A program made the position numbers and the translations under genes. Below the pieces are notes generated by a model, which was not told the origin of the DNA, ran no database searches, and saw only the letters and a list, made by a program, of their open reading frames with translations. Positions 1 through 13,300 of a DNA stretch of 64,000 nt are shown piece by piece; within the stretch, counting starts at the first letter, position 1; each line of letters begins with the position of its first letter. Location: NCBI RefSeq assembly GCF_037975245.1, contig NC_092565.1, forward strand, positions 9,282,499-9,346,498, written 5' to 3'. Origin of the DNA: Apostichopus japonicus (lineage: Eukaryota; Echinodermata; Holothuroidea; Aspidochirotida; Stichopodidae).

Positions 1-3000
1 TACCTCACCTTTTAGTCTAGTGTGGGTGACCTTAAATGCTTACGGTCACACTAGTATAATTACCACTTGTTTACCAAGAAAGCCTACTTTGGAGATTGCT
101 GCCTAATATGGTCATGTGGTCATCATTATCATTATTCATCACAGTGGGGCTATATAGGTTCAATCTGCGTACCAGTGAAGGAGGGTGCACAGATATGTGC
201 TTTTCTTTACAAAATATAGTATCGCCTACTTGTGTAGGCTGCAATTAACATATATTATTGTCGTTTTGCTTCAAAGACTAACAATTATACCGTGCAATTG
301 TGTGTCTAAATTTTTTTTCATTCGAGGTGCGATGAATAATCCAAAGCTTGTTTTATTTCTATTTTGAGTGCATCTTGCGGCAAGTATGTGAATATTATGC
401 AGAAAATCGTAGTCACAGATGTCACATAATACAGAGGTTCGGTTCGAATTTCGGGCAAAAATCTTCAAATCCAAATCTACAAATTCTACTTAACCTCTCA
501 AGTTCGTCTAAGAGTCAGATTTCATAGGGTCATATCAATAATTAAAACTTGTAAATAAATGGAAATTTGACGTTCAAAGTGTTGGTAAATACAAAACACC
601 CCCCCCCCCTCTCACCAAGGCAGAAACATATAGATCCAAGCAGGGTATTTTGATATACATAAACTGATACCAGTTTACATCAGAGGTTTTACAATGTGCA
701 GCAATTGTTCCATTCGTGACATATAACTTTGACCAGTGCAGGCACTAGGCCGGTAGGAGCGGTGCTTACTCACGGGGCCCTGACCCCAAGGCGGGCCCGG
801 TGTCAATGACAGGAAAATATGCCCACCAATCGGCTGAGCAAAAGTTTAAATATCAGAAGATTTTATTGGTTTGCTCTATAAATACTGCTAATAAATACTA
901 TTCAGTAATGTTCCACACCGGATACCATCAAATGGGAACTGAAACGAAATTCTGTCCTCAACAGAGGAAGCCTGACAGTGCCATAACTTGCAATTGTCGA
1001 GGTGGCAAAATAAATTCTCACTGAACTTCAAACGATGGTTGGGCTTAAGGAGGGGGGGGGGGGGCGTGGACTCTCCTTTAGCTTTGACTAGACTAATTTC
1101 GGCATAAATGTGATATATTCCGTGCGAGTATCCTACTATGGTGACGTCATTTGTAAGTTTACGTAAAACGATTAAGGCTCAAGACTGTTAAATATACTCT
1201 CTCACTTCTTCAAAGTTAAAAATGCGTTTTACAGACAGACTCATAACGTTTTCTCTTTTCGAGACATGTTATTGTCTTATTTAACATCTACTCAATGAAC
1301 TGTGCCTTGGGCTTTATCCCACTGTATCCCTCACTCTCGTCAGGCCTGTATACATCCCACTCCCCTGATTCACGCCCTCACCCAACCCCTCTACCCCATC
1401 AAATTGATTTCCGCAATGACACCCCCTCTTTATCAATATAGTAAATTTCGGTATCCTTTGTTACCCAGACACATTCAGTAACTTTGTCCACCAATGATAA
1501 TCTACTGCAATCTCTCCTCCTTTACAGTTACGATCTTTTATGATCGTCAGATAAAACAATATAAATATAATTTTTCTTTGCTATACAGATGAGACGGAAA
1601 TATTTTCTTTCAACTAACCTTTGACCATGGTTCATTGGACTTTTTTTCACCCTTTTCTTTCCTTTTCTGGTTTTAATTTTAATTATCTCAGACAGCTATT
1701 TATAACCGGAAAGAACCCATAACAGATATCTCGTTATTTAAGGGTGCATGGTATGTCAAACAACGCCCTATCTCTATATATTAATAATGGATATTGTTCA
1801 GCAATAAAGAGATGTTACATTGCTATCTTGACAAACATCACCAAATTGTTTTATAGTCACATAGTATTATCTAAAGTTGAACATAAACTCGTCTTATGTA
1901 AACATAAAATGACAGCAATTGGTTCATGTTATCGCCTAAAGCAACTTTATTATGAAGATAAAAAATATGACAGGTGATATAATTGCTTCGAGACAAAGAA
2001 AACACTGTTGACGTTAATGTATACTTCTATATATGATCTGAGATGAACAGATGGATATATGCACGTCCAGGGGCCTTAAACTTTGTGTAAGTCAAAAGGG
2101 TTGGTGCATGCTACTATATCATAAAACGGGATGTAGTTTCGGACGACAACGTGTTTAAACAAAGCTGCGTAATTAACTAACCGACTAATTAGTCGAAACA
2201 CGGTACTTACTAATTTATCAATTCGAAGTTGTTTCTGAAGTAGGTGATTAAACTGCGTTGAAATTCGCTTATGTAAACAAATTGTCAGAAGTGCTATTGC
2301 TGTTTGTTTATGGTATATCATATCTCGACAATATCAAACAGGATGGCGCTGAAAGAAGACAATTTTAATATATCGTGTTTCCCAATTCTACCGTGAGTGG
2401 GTTGGGTGAGGGTCAGAGGTTAAAGGGTAAATATTGACTGAGAATGAGATTGAGCAGAAATGCGCTTATTTTCAACCGCATTTATTACTGTCCATACCAT
2501 GGTGATACTGTACCAAGGCATTTTTTTTTTTTAAAATAAAATAAAGTTACGATTGTAAGAATTGTTCGAAGACAATCCATGAAAATAGTCCAAACTGATT
2601 AAAGTGTTTACGCGTATATGCCTTTGTCTCGTAACCCCCTCATCCTCACCCCCCCCCCCCCGAATCACAAACTGCATTTAAACACGTCTCCTACGATATA
2701 AAATCGAAAATGCAAACGGTCCAGCGAACAAAAATATTGCATCTGGACCAACTCTTACCCAGGAGTCTCCTCCCCATACAGCCATCATCTCCAACGACTC
2801 AATATCTTAGGTTTAAACTTGATAGGTCAAAACACGAATACAAATGTTACTGAATTATGTGATTTATTCTTAACTTGTATAGTTATTGGTTAGGCGTTAT
2901 TACATCTTTTCAAACAGAAACATCAAGGAATTTTAATATTACACTTATGAAACATTAAAAACTTGAAATCCAGCTGGCGGTAAGTATCATGTAAAAGTCA

Positions 3001-5707
3001 TACAATGTGGTGACTTTATCAGTTACTGACCAGATGCTCGGTTCCGGATTTCCGGGCAAATGTCTTCTTGCTGTCCCACCCTTCCCACCCCTCCAAGAAC
3101 TTTGACGCCCTCTTTGACCATCGATACGCCTTCAGATTTCATACGCATAGGATGGCACATGATATGTAACTATATGAATAAACAGAGTTCATATAGTAAC
3201 ATTAATGTTTATGTACGTATAAGTTCCCTTTCATAAAGAAGGAAATATATAGGCGCTAAATACCGGTATATTTTATTGCCTCAGTTCGTTTTGCACCTCG
3301 AAGAATCCCCTCTGGATTTGCCGTATCTATCGTTTCATACCAATCTCCTCAATAGTATAAGACCATCAACGCATCGTGACAGAGTTATATACGCAATTTG
3401 CTTTCAAGAATCCAGAGGAACATTGTATTGTCAAACAACAGATGAAAACACATATATTCCTGCGACATCTCTGGGCACGCAAGGAAAGTTACGTAATACT
3501 ATGAAACATGCATGCTCACATATATAGCAATCGGGAATTTCATCAGGAAAAGTGTCTACCTGCTAAGAACAGTATTGCCGCTAGGATCAGAGAAACCGAA
3601 GACGTAGCCAGCTTGAGCTGTTGGGGGCCCCCAACGCGCTAAATGTGGCACATGTTTCAGGGTCCCATGTGCCTTCGGTAAGATCACTGAGCCGGTCGTA
3701 ATTTATGCCTTAGTCCGCCCTCTGAGTGCTTTCCCGGGCAAGTATTTCTAGTTTAAATATCGAACAATCTCTTTTAATAGACTTGGCATTCTATTATAAC
3801 ATAACATTACATAATAACATAACATATTTTCCCCTTCATTTTTTTTTCTTTTACAAGGGTTACAGATTTTCGTACATCCAGACATAGCTGGACATTGATC
3901 TCACAGCTAAATATATCTCTTTTGTCGAGACGTGGTATATAGACAATTGTCTGGTTAATAGATATCTACAAGGCAATTTCATCATGTTTGTATTAGCAGT
4001 GGTTTTGTCTACGTCAAAGACTGTCAATGTATTCATCGCCTTCTTCGAACTTGATTTAAAGTCGTCAGGCTTATTATAATTAATAGGCACCCATGCATAT
4101 TTAAAAAACAAACCAAGTGATATAGCGTTCATATTGGAGACACCCTGAAGAAAATGGTATTCACTCGTGTCAGACGATAGTCAGGAACAAATAATACTAA
4201 AGGAACTGAATGTTTGTTATTTGATAAACAGTACAGACAATAGCATCAAACGAATGCCGCTCTTTTAATAAAGCTAGTTTTCGCATAAAGTAAAGTACCA
4301 CATAAGCACTCTGACATGAATTTCACAACCGTTTGAATCACGGCACAAAGAAATGAAAAATAAAAAATAAAAATAAAAAAACAGAAAAAATGCCTCATTC
4401 GTTATGCTATAGGGAGTGATAATGTATTGCAACGGTTCGTTTCGATCTATTGATCACCGATATTACATACGCAGCAAATTAACATCGAAAATTCTTCAAA
4501 AATTCTATTTTTCACAAAAAACTCAAACGGCAGGGGAAACTCCTCCCCTAATAACCCCTCCCCTAGCCTACACCCGTCAAACACAGGTGCATGCGCACCT
4601 GCTTCACTTTTTAGTTAGCCTATACCCTATTCTGAAGAAATATGCAGATAAATGTGTGCATGTTACCTTGTACTGCCAAAATATTTGGAGTGATTTAACG
4701 ATGCGATATATATATATATACAATAACATATATATATATATACAAATACAATTATTAGAAATGTTTCATGACCTCATAGTGATTCATATAAGAGTAATGC
4801 CTGACGTCATTCTCCCTATACACGTGAAATGCCCCACCCCCTCCCAACTACGTTACTAGTTTCATTTAACCCAGTGACCCTTCCACATCTGGAAATTGAA
4901 ATTTAAGGTTTGGTAACCTTGAATTGAAAAGAAGAACTTATCAGGGTTTGTAATATCTAAGAATTACAAGCCGTCGTCCCTGTGACGCTATAATAATTAC
5001 GGTTTGTCACTCTTTATTATATTCCAACTATTTGTTGCCACTTGGACAATTTTTTACCACATAGGATTATATTCCATTCACGCATTTTCAGTGGGTTCAT
5101 ATATCACAGTTTAATGACCTAAATGGTATTTGTGCTCTGGTACTTTTTTTGTGAAGAGGAATTCTAGTTAAATTATATTTATGAAAAGGTTGTTATTAAC
5201 ACACTCGTTGTCCCTGCATACGCAGCTCTTAGAGACCTACAACTAATTTTTAAAGCGGTTTATACCGCCTACATCGTATAGATTTGTCACGGCATATATT
5301 GACTAATAAGTCAATTGTCGAGATACACATGTACTGAAAGCATGATAATTAATAGATAGCCTTGTTTAAACTTCATATCTGTCTCAAAAATACAACTGAG
5401 GATAGTAGATTATATCGTAGATAATAATTTATCAAATATTTTATGAAATATTGCTCAAAACAATTGTAAAATAGATGCAAACATGACAGTAATATTTACA
5501 GCATATTTTGTAGTAAATAAAACTTGCAAACCTTGAAATTATTTGTGATGAAATTAATTGACTTATGTAAGCTTTAAATTCTCCCTTCAACCACATCAAG
5601 CTCAAATTATTCATTACATGACTTAAAAGGTATATACATAAATATAGACATAAATATAGAATTTATATAGCTACTGATGAACAAGGAGTTACCTCGGGAT
5701 TTATTAG

Positions 5708-5768
<61 letters not shown>

Positions 5769-7208
5769 ATGACGGCTAGATATCACTTTAAACGTGATGC
5801 GGCGCCATTCTGACTTGAACACTGACTGAGATATAGAGGGGCTTTTGTTTTTAGTCTACTGTTTACCGTGTGGCCATTTTGTGACAATTGTAGCATGCTA
5901 GGAATCCTTCATTTACACTTCTGACAAATATAGGTCTATTTTGAGACATTAATTTCAACCCTGATGCCGCATTGGGTTATCTTTCCGAACTAAGAAGCTG
6001 TCGCTATTACTTTACCCATACTGAGGTAACCAAGTTGCACACAACCGTAACCTAAAGACGGAAAAGTTAATGTCAACAATTGGTGAAGTTTCATAAAACA
6101 TGTAACTTCCAACTTCTGGGTGTTTCATCCGGTTACGTGGGTAGGTGTATATATTTATACATATACACAATATATTCACTTAGACAAAAGCTTCGGCGTC
6201 TTGAATGAATCTTTTTCTGTTTACTTAGTAGTATGTAAACGCCCTGTCTTAAATTGTACATAATGTGGGTAAGATTCACCCATGAACTTGTAGTTAGAAA
6301 ACGGGGTCACAACTACAGGAAAATTACAAAGCAAAAGGTCATAACGAGCTACAATAGACCTGCCATATAAGCAAAATGCAAGTTATGTTCTGCGTTGTAG
6401 GTAAATTTGTTCCTTTTTTCGAAGCTGACCAAGTTAAATATTTACTGATTAAGGTTTCCAAGAAACAGCTTGATTCATAGTTAACGTTTCCAGTTTGCCC
6501 TACTTACATGTAATTAATAAGTTAAATATATGAAATAGCGTCTGTGATGGGGTTTGGGTGTGGTTTGGGGAGGGCGTTTCGGATCGATTTAGATTCAATA
6601 ATTAATCGCAGTTTAATATATAGGCCTAAGCTTCATTTGGTGAAAAATAATCTAGGACTTGTCCTCGTTTGTGACGTTCACAAGGTGGGAGGGGGTTCCC
6701 TCCTTTATAGTCAGACAGTCGGTAAATTTGTAACATTCAGTCGGGGAAGAATTAGATCACTCCACCGCGCCCAGGACGCCACTTGTCGGGGATCCAGGAG
6801 GTGTGAGACGATACACCGCCCTATTAACTTAGACACCCCTCTTTTATAAAATCCTGGATCCACCTCTGGCCCTTCCGTGAAAGGTTCCAGCCCTTAGCGA
6901 AATCAATCGAGAGAAATCATCGTCCCACCCTCCTACCCCCCCCCCCCACCTAGAATCTGAATGAGTCAATGATCCTATGCGAGAAACTGTCATTGGTGAG
7001 GAAATCATCAGATGCCGATTTCTCTTACATACAACCATTTGGTCCAATGGGTGCACGAGAGATCTATATTTGCCAATTTAATCGACATATGTCAATTTTA
7101 TGACTTATGGCACGCTTAACGAACCATAAAAGTACTCCATAAACCATCTACTGAGAGCTATCACTGCCGAATAGGCTTTCCGTTTCACCCAGGATTTTTT
7201 TTAAGGCC
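1..7208. other. Intergenic DNA, no recognisable gene
   Basis: No exon, RNA gene or conserved domain could be recognised on either strand. Open frames are short, AT-rich and lack convincing splice partners. The stretch carries simple sequence: poly-C at about 600-609 and 2651-2660, poly-G at about 1051-1064, poly-T at about 2521-2532, an A-rich TAAAA tract near 4360-4390, two short TA runs near 4706-4742 and a 56-bp TA run at 5710-5765. A small imperfect palindrome (arms CTAGTGTG and CACACTAG) lies at about 18-52. Confidence 0.6.
5710..5765. repeat. (TA)n microsatellite
   Basis: An uninterrupted TA run of about 28 dinucleotides in intergenic DNA. Such runs are length-polymorphic and can extrude as cruciforms. 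An apparent Tyr-Ile coding frame across it is only the translation of the repeat. Confidence 0.95.
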
Positions 7209-7472
7209 GTGGCTATTCTTACAACTAGTCGTAACAATTATTTATAAACTATTCTTACAACATCGGCGAATTCAAGCGCAGTAAAGTAAATAAAGCAACT
7301 GCGCATGTAGTAGGGGTAACACTAACCCTAACCCTAAACTTAACCCTAACCGGAAATTATGGTTACTCCTAGTCGTAAAAATAGTACTCCTTGTCGTAAA
7401 AATAGCCACGTTAAAGCAACTGCGCATGCGTATTTATAAATTATTCTTACAACTAGTTGTAAGAATAGCCAC
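7209..7472. mobile_element. MITE with long terminal inverted repeats and telomere-like core
   Basis: The ends are inverted copies beginning GTGGCTATTCTTACAACTAG. They match for about 26 bp with one mismatch and stay similar inward for about 40 bp. The core holds internal sub-repeats of the same termini (near 7360-7410) and, at about 7320-7351, four to five copies of CTAACC, the telomeric hexamer in C-strand orientation. Two near-identical AAAGCAACTGCGCATG words also flank the core. No coding capacity is present, so this is a non-autonomous element. No perfect target-site duplication was found, so the superfamily is not assigned. Confidence 0.75.
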
Positions 7473-8270
7473 TTTGTTTTTTTAAACGCAAGTGTTCAAG
7501 TAAGTCGTATATTAGTTGCTTACTACCACTTCCAAAATAAACAAAGGCATTGACAGTTGCAATTAATTTACGTCCAAAATACTACGAGACTGTAGGAAGT
7601 GGTACAGTTAGTGTGTAAAAATCACCATATTGGTACTAATTTAGAATCCGTACTAATTACTTAAGATATATTTTTGGTGTTATGTATGTTTATCTTCGCA
7701 CTTTCTGTGTGAGAACGTCAGGAATGTATTCGCGGAACTAGGCCATATGCTAAACACTTAGCCATTTTTGGTTTGGCGGAGTCGTAAGTTAAACTTACAG
7801 AAGCCCTAGGACCACCCAAAAGATTAGGCCTAGGCCTACAGTATGTACACTTACAAATACTGTATTATCAACATCAAGTTTGCTTTAAATTTTCCTTACT
7901 TGAAGATGGTAGACGCATAGGCGTACGGGACCATTTCAGTTTGGGGGGGCAGAACTTTTTGTGCCCGAAAGTTCCCGTGACACTATCTAAGCGGAGCGCC
8001 ACCATCGGTTGGCGCGTAGCGTACAAGAAAAATTTGGGCACACAATGCCTCTCAGATTGCCGGATACGGCACTTCTGAGGCCTTGCAAGTTGCATCTAAA
8101 CATTCTTTATTTTATAATCTCACGTTTTAGAAATTTACACTTCCCCAAAAATTTGGTATATTAGAAGAAGAAAAACTGGTAACATCACTTTGAAGGGGAA
8201 AAATGGGACAGTATATCCATGAAAAAGAAAATGTTTCTTCCATATACACTCATGTTGGGGATGTCCAGGT

Positions 8271-8862
8271 CACGGGCGGCGGAAGCACTTTTAATCTGGG
8301 GGGCACCTACATCAAAGGGCACTTTGCAGAAATTCGATTGGACTGATGCAGCCCTATATTTAGTACCCTTTATAACTCTTATTGTATTATCTTACTTGTG
8401 TATACACATCACTCCATCAACGCCCCCCCCCCCCCCTATGCATACTAGCACTGCAATATCCAATACGCAAATTGGGAAACAAGGAACAAGTTTTCTCTTG
8501 AGACAAAATGAGGTGAAATCATGCTAGTTGCTAATGTAGGAATCTTCCGAATTAGACTGTTTTTTTTTCTTGTTAATATCTTAACAAATTTTCCATTCGG
8601 AATAGTTTTAAGTTTAAAGTTGTATGCACGACTATCTGAGCGGAGCGCCACCATCGGTTGGCGCGGAGCGTACTACAAAAATTATTGGTTTTACAAACCC
8701 CTCAGATGGCCGGAAACGGCCCTTCCCGAGTGTTCATTATGGTTCCCTGGCCTCTTGCTAACTTGAGGCACCTCAATTTTTATATAGAAAAAAGGCACAT
8801 TTTTAACCTGAGGAAAAGTGGGGGGGCACGTGCCCCTGTGCTCCCCGGTTCCGCCGCCCTTG
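8271..8862. mobile_element. hAT-type MITE nested in the outer element
   Basis: The termini are CACGGGCGGCGGAA at the left and its inverted near-copy TTCCGCCGCCCTTG at the right. The flanking direct repeat GTCCAGGT (8263-8270 and 8863-8870) is a perfect 8-bp target-site duplication. The 592-bp element contains a second, diverged copy of the module found in the outer element: GCGGAGCGCCACCATCGG near 8640, followed by a CTCAGATGGCCGG box. The two elements are therefore related families or share a donor. Short open frames across it are non-coding by appearance. Confidence 0.88.
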
Positions 8863-9050
8863 GTCCAGGTAAACAATTGACTAGTTAGAAAAAAAAATTG
8901 ATCTTGCAAAAAGCGTGGTAGCCCAGATGAACTGCGCTTACAGTGGTGTTACAGGGAAATATTCGGGCATAATGATGCTGAATAAAGAAAATCATGGAAT
9001 TGTCTGGCAAAAATTTGAAAAAGATTCGGGCAAGCTACTGCATATTTATA

Positions 9051-9102
9051 TTCCAGATGACAAGAAATTCGGGCAAAAGTCCTGAAAAATTCGGGCAGCC
9101 TA

Positions 9103-9135
<33 letters not shown>

Positions 9136-9202
9136 TTTTTTTCTCCTCTTAGGCTGCCCGAATTTTTCAGGACTTTTGCCCGAATTTCTTGTCCTCTGGA
9201 AA
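9051..9202. repeat. Long inverted repeat (cruciform-capable)
   Basis: Two arms of about 52 bp (9051-9104 and 9149-9202) are inverted copies with only a few mismatches at their outer ends. They are separated by about 45 bp of A-run, TA-run and T-run. Each arm carries ATTCGGGCA words. The repeat lies inside the outer hAT-type element, so it is transposon sequence and not a gene regulator. Confidence 0.9.
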
Positions 9203-9258
9203 TTTGGGGGGGCAGTCTGCCCCCCTGCCCCCCCGCCTCGTACGCCTATGGGTAGACG

Positions 9259-10257
9259 TGTTGAACGACAGGTGCTGTCAATGAAAATTTTATGATTTAC
9301 TAAGCCTTATGTCAATTTCCTCATGGTGCAAAATGTCAGAAGACAAATTGAAAGAGAACATATAAATATTGGGGTATTATGCAGGTCCTGCTTAACTCCA
9401 CTTGCAAAAATATTAGGCCTGTCAAAGTATAAGAAACTTAAGTTACTTAGTAGCAAGAATCTTAATCAGAGCAGTTGTTCAACATGATGTGTAGAAGTGA
9501 CCAAAACATCTAAAATTGGCAGTAATTTAACAAAAACAAGGATAGAGTAATTTAAGGCTTCATAATTGCCAAGGATACAGCAGGCAACCTAAACTTTTTG
9601 CAGCGAAGCAGAGTAACATATTTCATGAGATTGGATCCATTTCAGGTAGGCCTATGATGTGATCAATTGTACATTGCGTAGCTACAGAACAATAAACATT
9701 TTGAGATCAGTACATTTCTGAGGAACTATACAGCTATATGAAAAACTCATACAGTTGAGTGATTTGGATTTTTCCTTGATAGACATCGTTGATCAAATCA
9801 GTTTGTCAATTATGAGCCAACCATGCTGTATAACATATCATGCAGTATATGAACACTGTGCATGTATCCAAGCTGTAAATATATAGGAACCCATACCTCA
9901 GCAACATATAACTGCATCTGTTATACTCACATATATCCAACAATATTTATGGTTTGAAATGGTATGGTGATCCCTGATTCTGATGAATTACAAGGTTAAA
10001 TGAAATACTTAAGCCTGTGTTAATATAACACAAGATCCTGGGAGTAGATAACAATTAATTGAGCTCCTAGAAATCTTTCACAGCTATTTCCCATAAATTA
10101 TGTGATTTTCCTTATATTTTTGTTGTTATGATGGAAAATCAAAGTAATGATATAAAATGGAATGCACCCTAGCTACCTACAGTTTTCACTGTTATCTACA
10201 ATGTTTATTAACATGATTTTAATTGTCTAAATATCTCTAACTTTGCTTGATTTTCAG
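9259..10257. other. Upstream intergenic DNA / probable 5' intron of the FAM204A-like gene
   Basis: AT-rich sequence with no recognisable exon. A good polypyrimidine tract and AG at 10240-10257 imply that transcription of the downstream gene starts further left and that at least part of this stretch is a 5' UTR intron. The upstream non-coding exon was not located. Confidence 0.45.
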
Positions 10258-10364
10258 GTACCAAGTAACCTTCACCCCACAAGCAAAAGTTTGAGAGGAA
10301 CTTGTAAACTTCCTCTCAGAAAAATTTGTCTTAAGCAGCACCCCCCCCCCCCCCAACAAAAAAA
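10258..10364 (+). other. FAM204A: 5' UTR exon segment of the FAM204A-like gene
   Basis: The acceptor TTGATTTTCAG ends at 10257. The UTR then runs to the ATG at 10365 through a 15-bp poly-C tract (about 10340-10354) and an A-run directly before the start codon. The poly-C tract is a likely hotspot for length variation and for sequencing error, but it lies outside the coding frame. Confidence 0.6.
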
Positions 10365-13300
10365 ATGTTAGCAATTATACCTGACTATGGTGATTCTGAC
10401 TCAGAGAACAGTGATGATTCAGAAACTGAGGCAAAAGGACAAGATGGTGATGATTCTAGTCATATGACATCAAAGGACTGTCCCAGGTTAGACGTTTGTC
10501 TTCCTCTAGAGAAGAAAGGAGATCTGTCTCTTAGCAAGGCTGATAGTAACTTGAAGAAATCACCAGAAAGGGAGAGGATGGATGCTCAATCTACATCATC
10601 ATTACCACCTCTCAAACCAGAACAAGCATCTGTCATTGTGAGTTCAATGCCATCTTGTTTCAATTCATCTTTAATCTTGTTCTAGCTTTGTTCCTTATTT
10701 GGTCATGTATTTTCAGGACTATATATGTAAGTGCTATTCACTTTCTGTTAGATATAGTGGTCAAGTGTATACTCAACATTGCCAAATATTATCTATTTAA
10801 CTCTTTTAGTTTGAACCATGAAGTTTCATGACCACCATTATGAATTGTGTGTAGTACAATATACCTGAAACCACTAGAACCATGTCATGTAGGAATGTAG
10901 GACAAGGCTTTAAGAAAGCTATAGAAGTGAAGGAAAGTAATGAATTTAGTGCAACAATTCAAAAACTTGTCACAATATACAATGTAGATTCTTACAGCTG
11001 AAGATTAATTATATCATATTAAAATTCTCATCAATTGCACAGAACAGATTGATAATAAGCCTGTTCTCTGGTAAACATAAATTTATATGAGTTGCATCAA
11101 AGAAGTGATAATCTCTTTAGGACACAGGTTAATACTGGAGACAACATCAATCTAGTGATACATTTCTGAGTAAAGCCTGCGTTCAATCAAAGTGGACACA
11201 TATCCAACCATCATCTTAAGTTTATATGACAGAGGTCTTTGTAAAGAAAAACAAAACCCATGCAAACAGCTAAGAAATTTCATGTTCCAGTGGGGAGATA
11301 TCGTAATATATCATTTCTGTGAGCCGTCAGTTACTCATTGTGCAATTATATGGAATCATAGAGTCATAGCAGCCAACAGGATCTGAAACCAATTTTACTA
11401 TCTCCTTGTTTTTTTTTCATATTTGCAAGGTAGAATGTTAACAATTTATACACTGAAAACCAGTGCCATCATAAGGCCATATTAAGAAGTTAAATATGTT
11501 GGAATGAGTGTGCATAATTTGCAAAACCCAGATCTCCATTACAGAAAACAAACTCTGTAATAAATAAGGAAATACATAATACATTGAAGCACATGGGGAT
11601 CAATAGTACACATTTATGAATAGTAAACTAATGTTCATTAGGGGAACCATCAGAGTACATCGTTGTAGTAAGTTCAAATATAGCACATAATGAAAGATTG
11701 AACCATGGCTCATACAAGTTGCTGGTCAAAACAGTTGGATTTAAAATCAACAGAGATTTTCCTTAGCATCGAGGGGTCAAATCGACTTTCCACTTTCGAA
11801 ACACAAATAATACTGACCAGCGTAATACTGATGTACACTGTTGTATGATACACATTTATATCATTTGGAGTGTTGATATATATAAGACATTTATATAGCG
11901 CCATAACTAAAACGTTATTCTAGGAAAAAATTAAAACAAACAAATGAACAAAAACAAGCAACATGACAGAAAATAGAAAAGAGGATTACTTAAAGGCCTC
12001 ATATGTCATGCCAACAGATAACTGTCTAATATTTATAGAGAATTCAGTGTTGATGCATTGCACTGGTTGCTGAGCTGCATTATTCAGTTGACAGGTTGTT
12101 TTGGGGTGCTATATTAAATTGAACAAACCCTTTATTAATGCTGGACATAGATTATTACTGTAGCATTGTAGATAAAAAATATTTGTCTTCATACTTTAAC
12201 ATTTTTGTCAATCACACTAGCTACAGGTTTTACTTTGATTCAGTTAACAGCTGTATGTGTTTGTGCTCTTACTTGATAAAGGATCACCTAAGGGTCTCCT
12301 TTATTTGTGCATTTGACATGACACTTATGGAAGTTGATCTGCTAGATTTTCATGTTTGGTATACATGTTTGAATGCTGTTTTGCTATGCTCTGAGTATCT
12401 ATGCTTAGACAGGTCAATTGTAAAATGCATATAAAGATAAATGTTTAAAAAAAAAAAAATTTGAAGATGCATTTTATTTTTTGATTTCAGTTTTAACTGT
12501 TGCTACAGTACTTGGTACTACATTTTGAATGCACGATAATCTTCATCCAGTCAAATTAGACAGTATGCAGTCTTAAAATAATTCTTATTACTGAAACTTG
12601 TTCATTAAATTTTGTCAGAGATATCTAGCTCTGAAGAGGAGAAAAGATGAAGAACTGAAGGCCCTGGAAGAGGCAGATGAATTTGAGAGAAGACGAGAAA
12701 GTACGAAAAGAAAGAAAAAGAGAGGTAGAAAACAACTTGAAGTGCAACATAAATTAGCTATCGACACACTTAATATAAGACATCAGAAATGATCACAATA
12801 ATACCAAAGTATATCAACTATAGCAGGCTAGTATGTGTGAATATTCATATCTCAGAAAGAGGTTATATCATCAAGGCCTTGTATGTAGTTAAACATTAGA
12901 ACTCTTTCCAAAACACCAGAGGGATATGCTGGTGGCAGATGATATGTCAGTCATATGGAGGAGGAAATTATTGTACACTGTTAGTTGACAGATCCATCTC
13001 GATACCTTGTCCCTAACTCTACATGTGGTTACTTGAAGATAAACTACTCTTTTGTTTTTGTAGCAGATGAAACCCTTGGTTACTCCAGGAAGTGGGATCA
13101 AATTAGATGGTCTGAGATGTCATTACTATATAACAGATGTTCCACATGTTTCCAATTGGAATGTTATTGATTTATCCATAAAATGTGATATATTTAGAAT
13201 GTTTGTTTTGTAGCTGTCAATATTCTCTAAATCTTAGAATTTCATCAATATCCATCTTTATGTAAAAAAAAAAATTATCCCCCCCCTTATCAATAACAAA

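Larger units (their letters stand above)
7916..9250. mobile_element. hAT-type non-autonomous transposon (outer element)
   Basis: The element starts CATAGGCGTACG and ends with the exact inverted copy CGTACGCCTATG. It is bounded on both sides by the direct repeat GGTAGACG (7908-7915 and 9251-9258), a perfect 8-bp target-site duplication as expected for hAT-superfamily transposases. The 1335-bp element has no transposase frame. It contains an internal module beginning GCGGAGCGCCACCATCGG near 7992, a complete second MITE (8271-8862) inserted in it, and a long perfect-stem inverted repeat near its right end. Poly-G/C next to both termini (GGGGGGGCAG) is part of the element. Confidence 0.88.
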
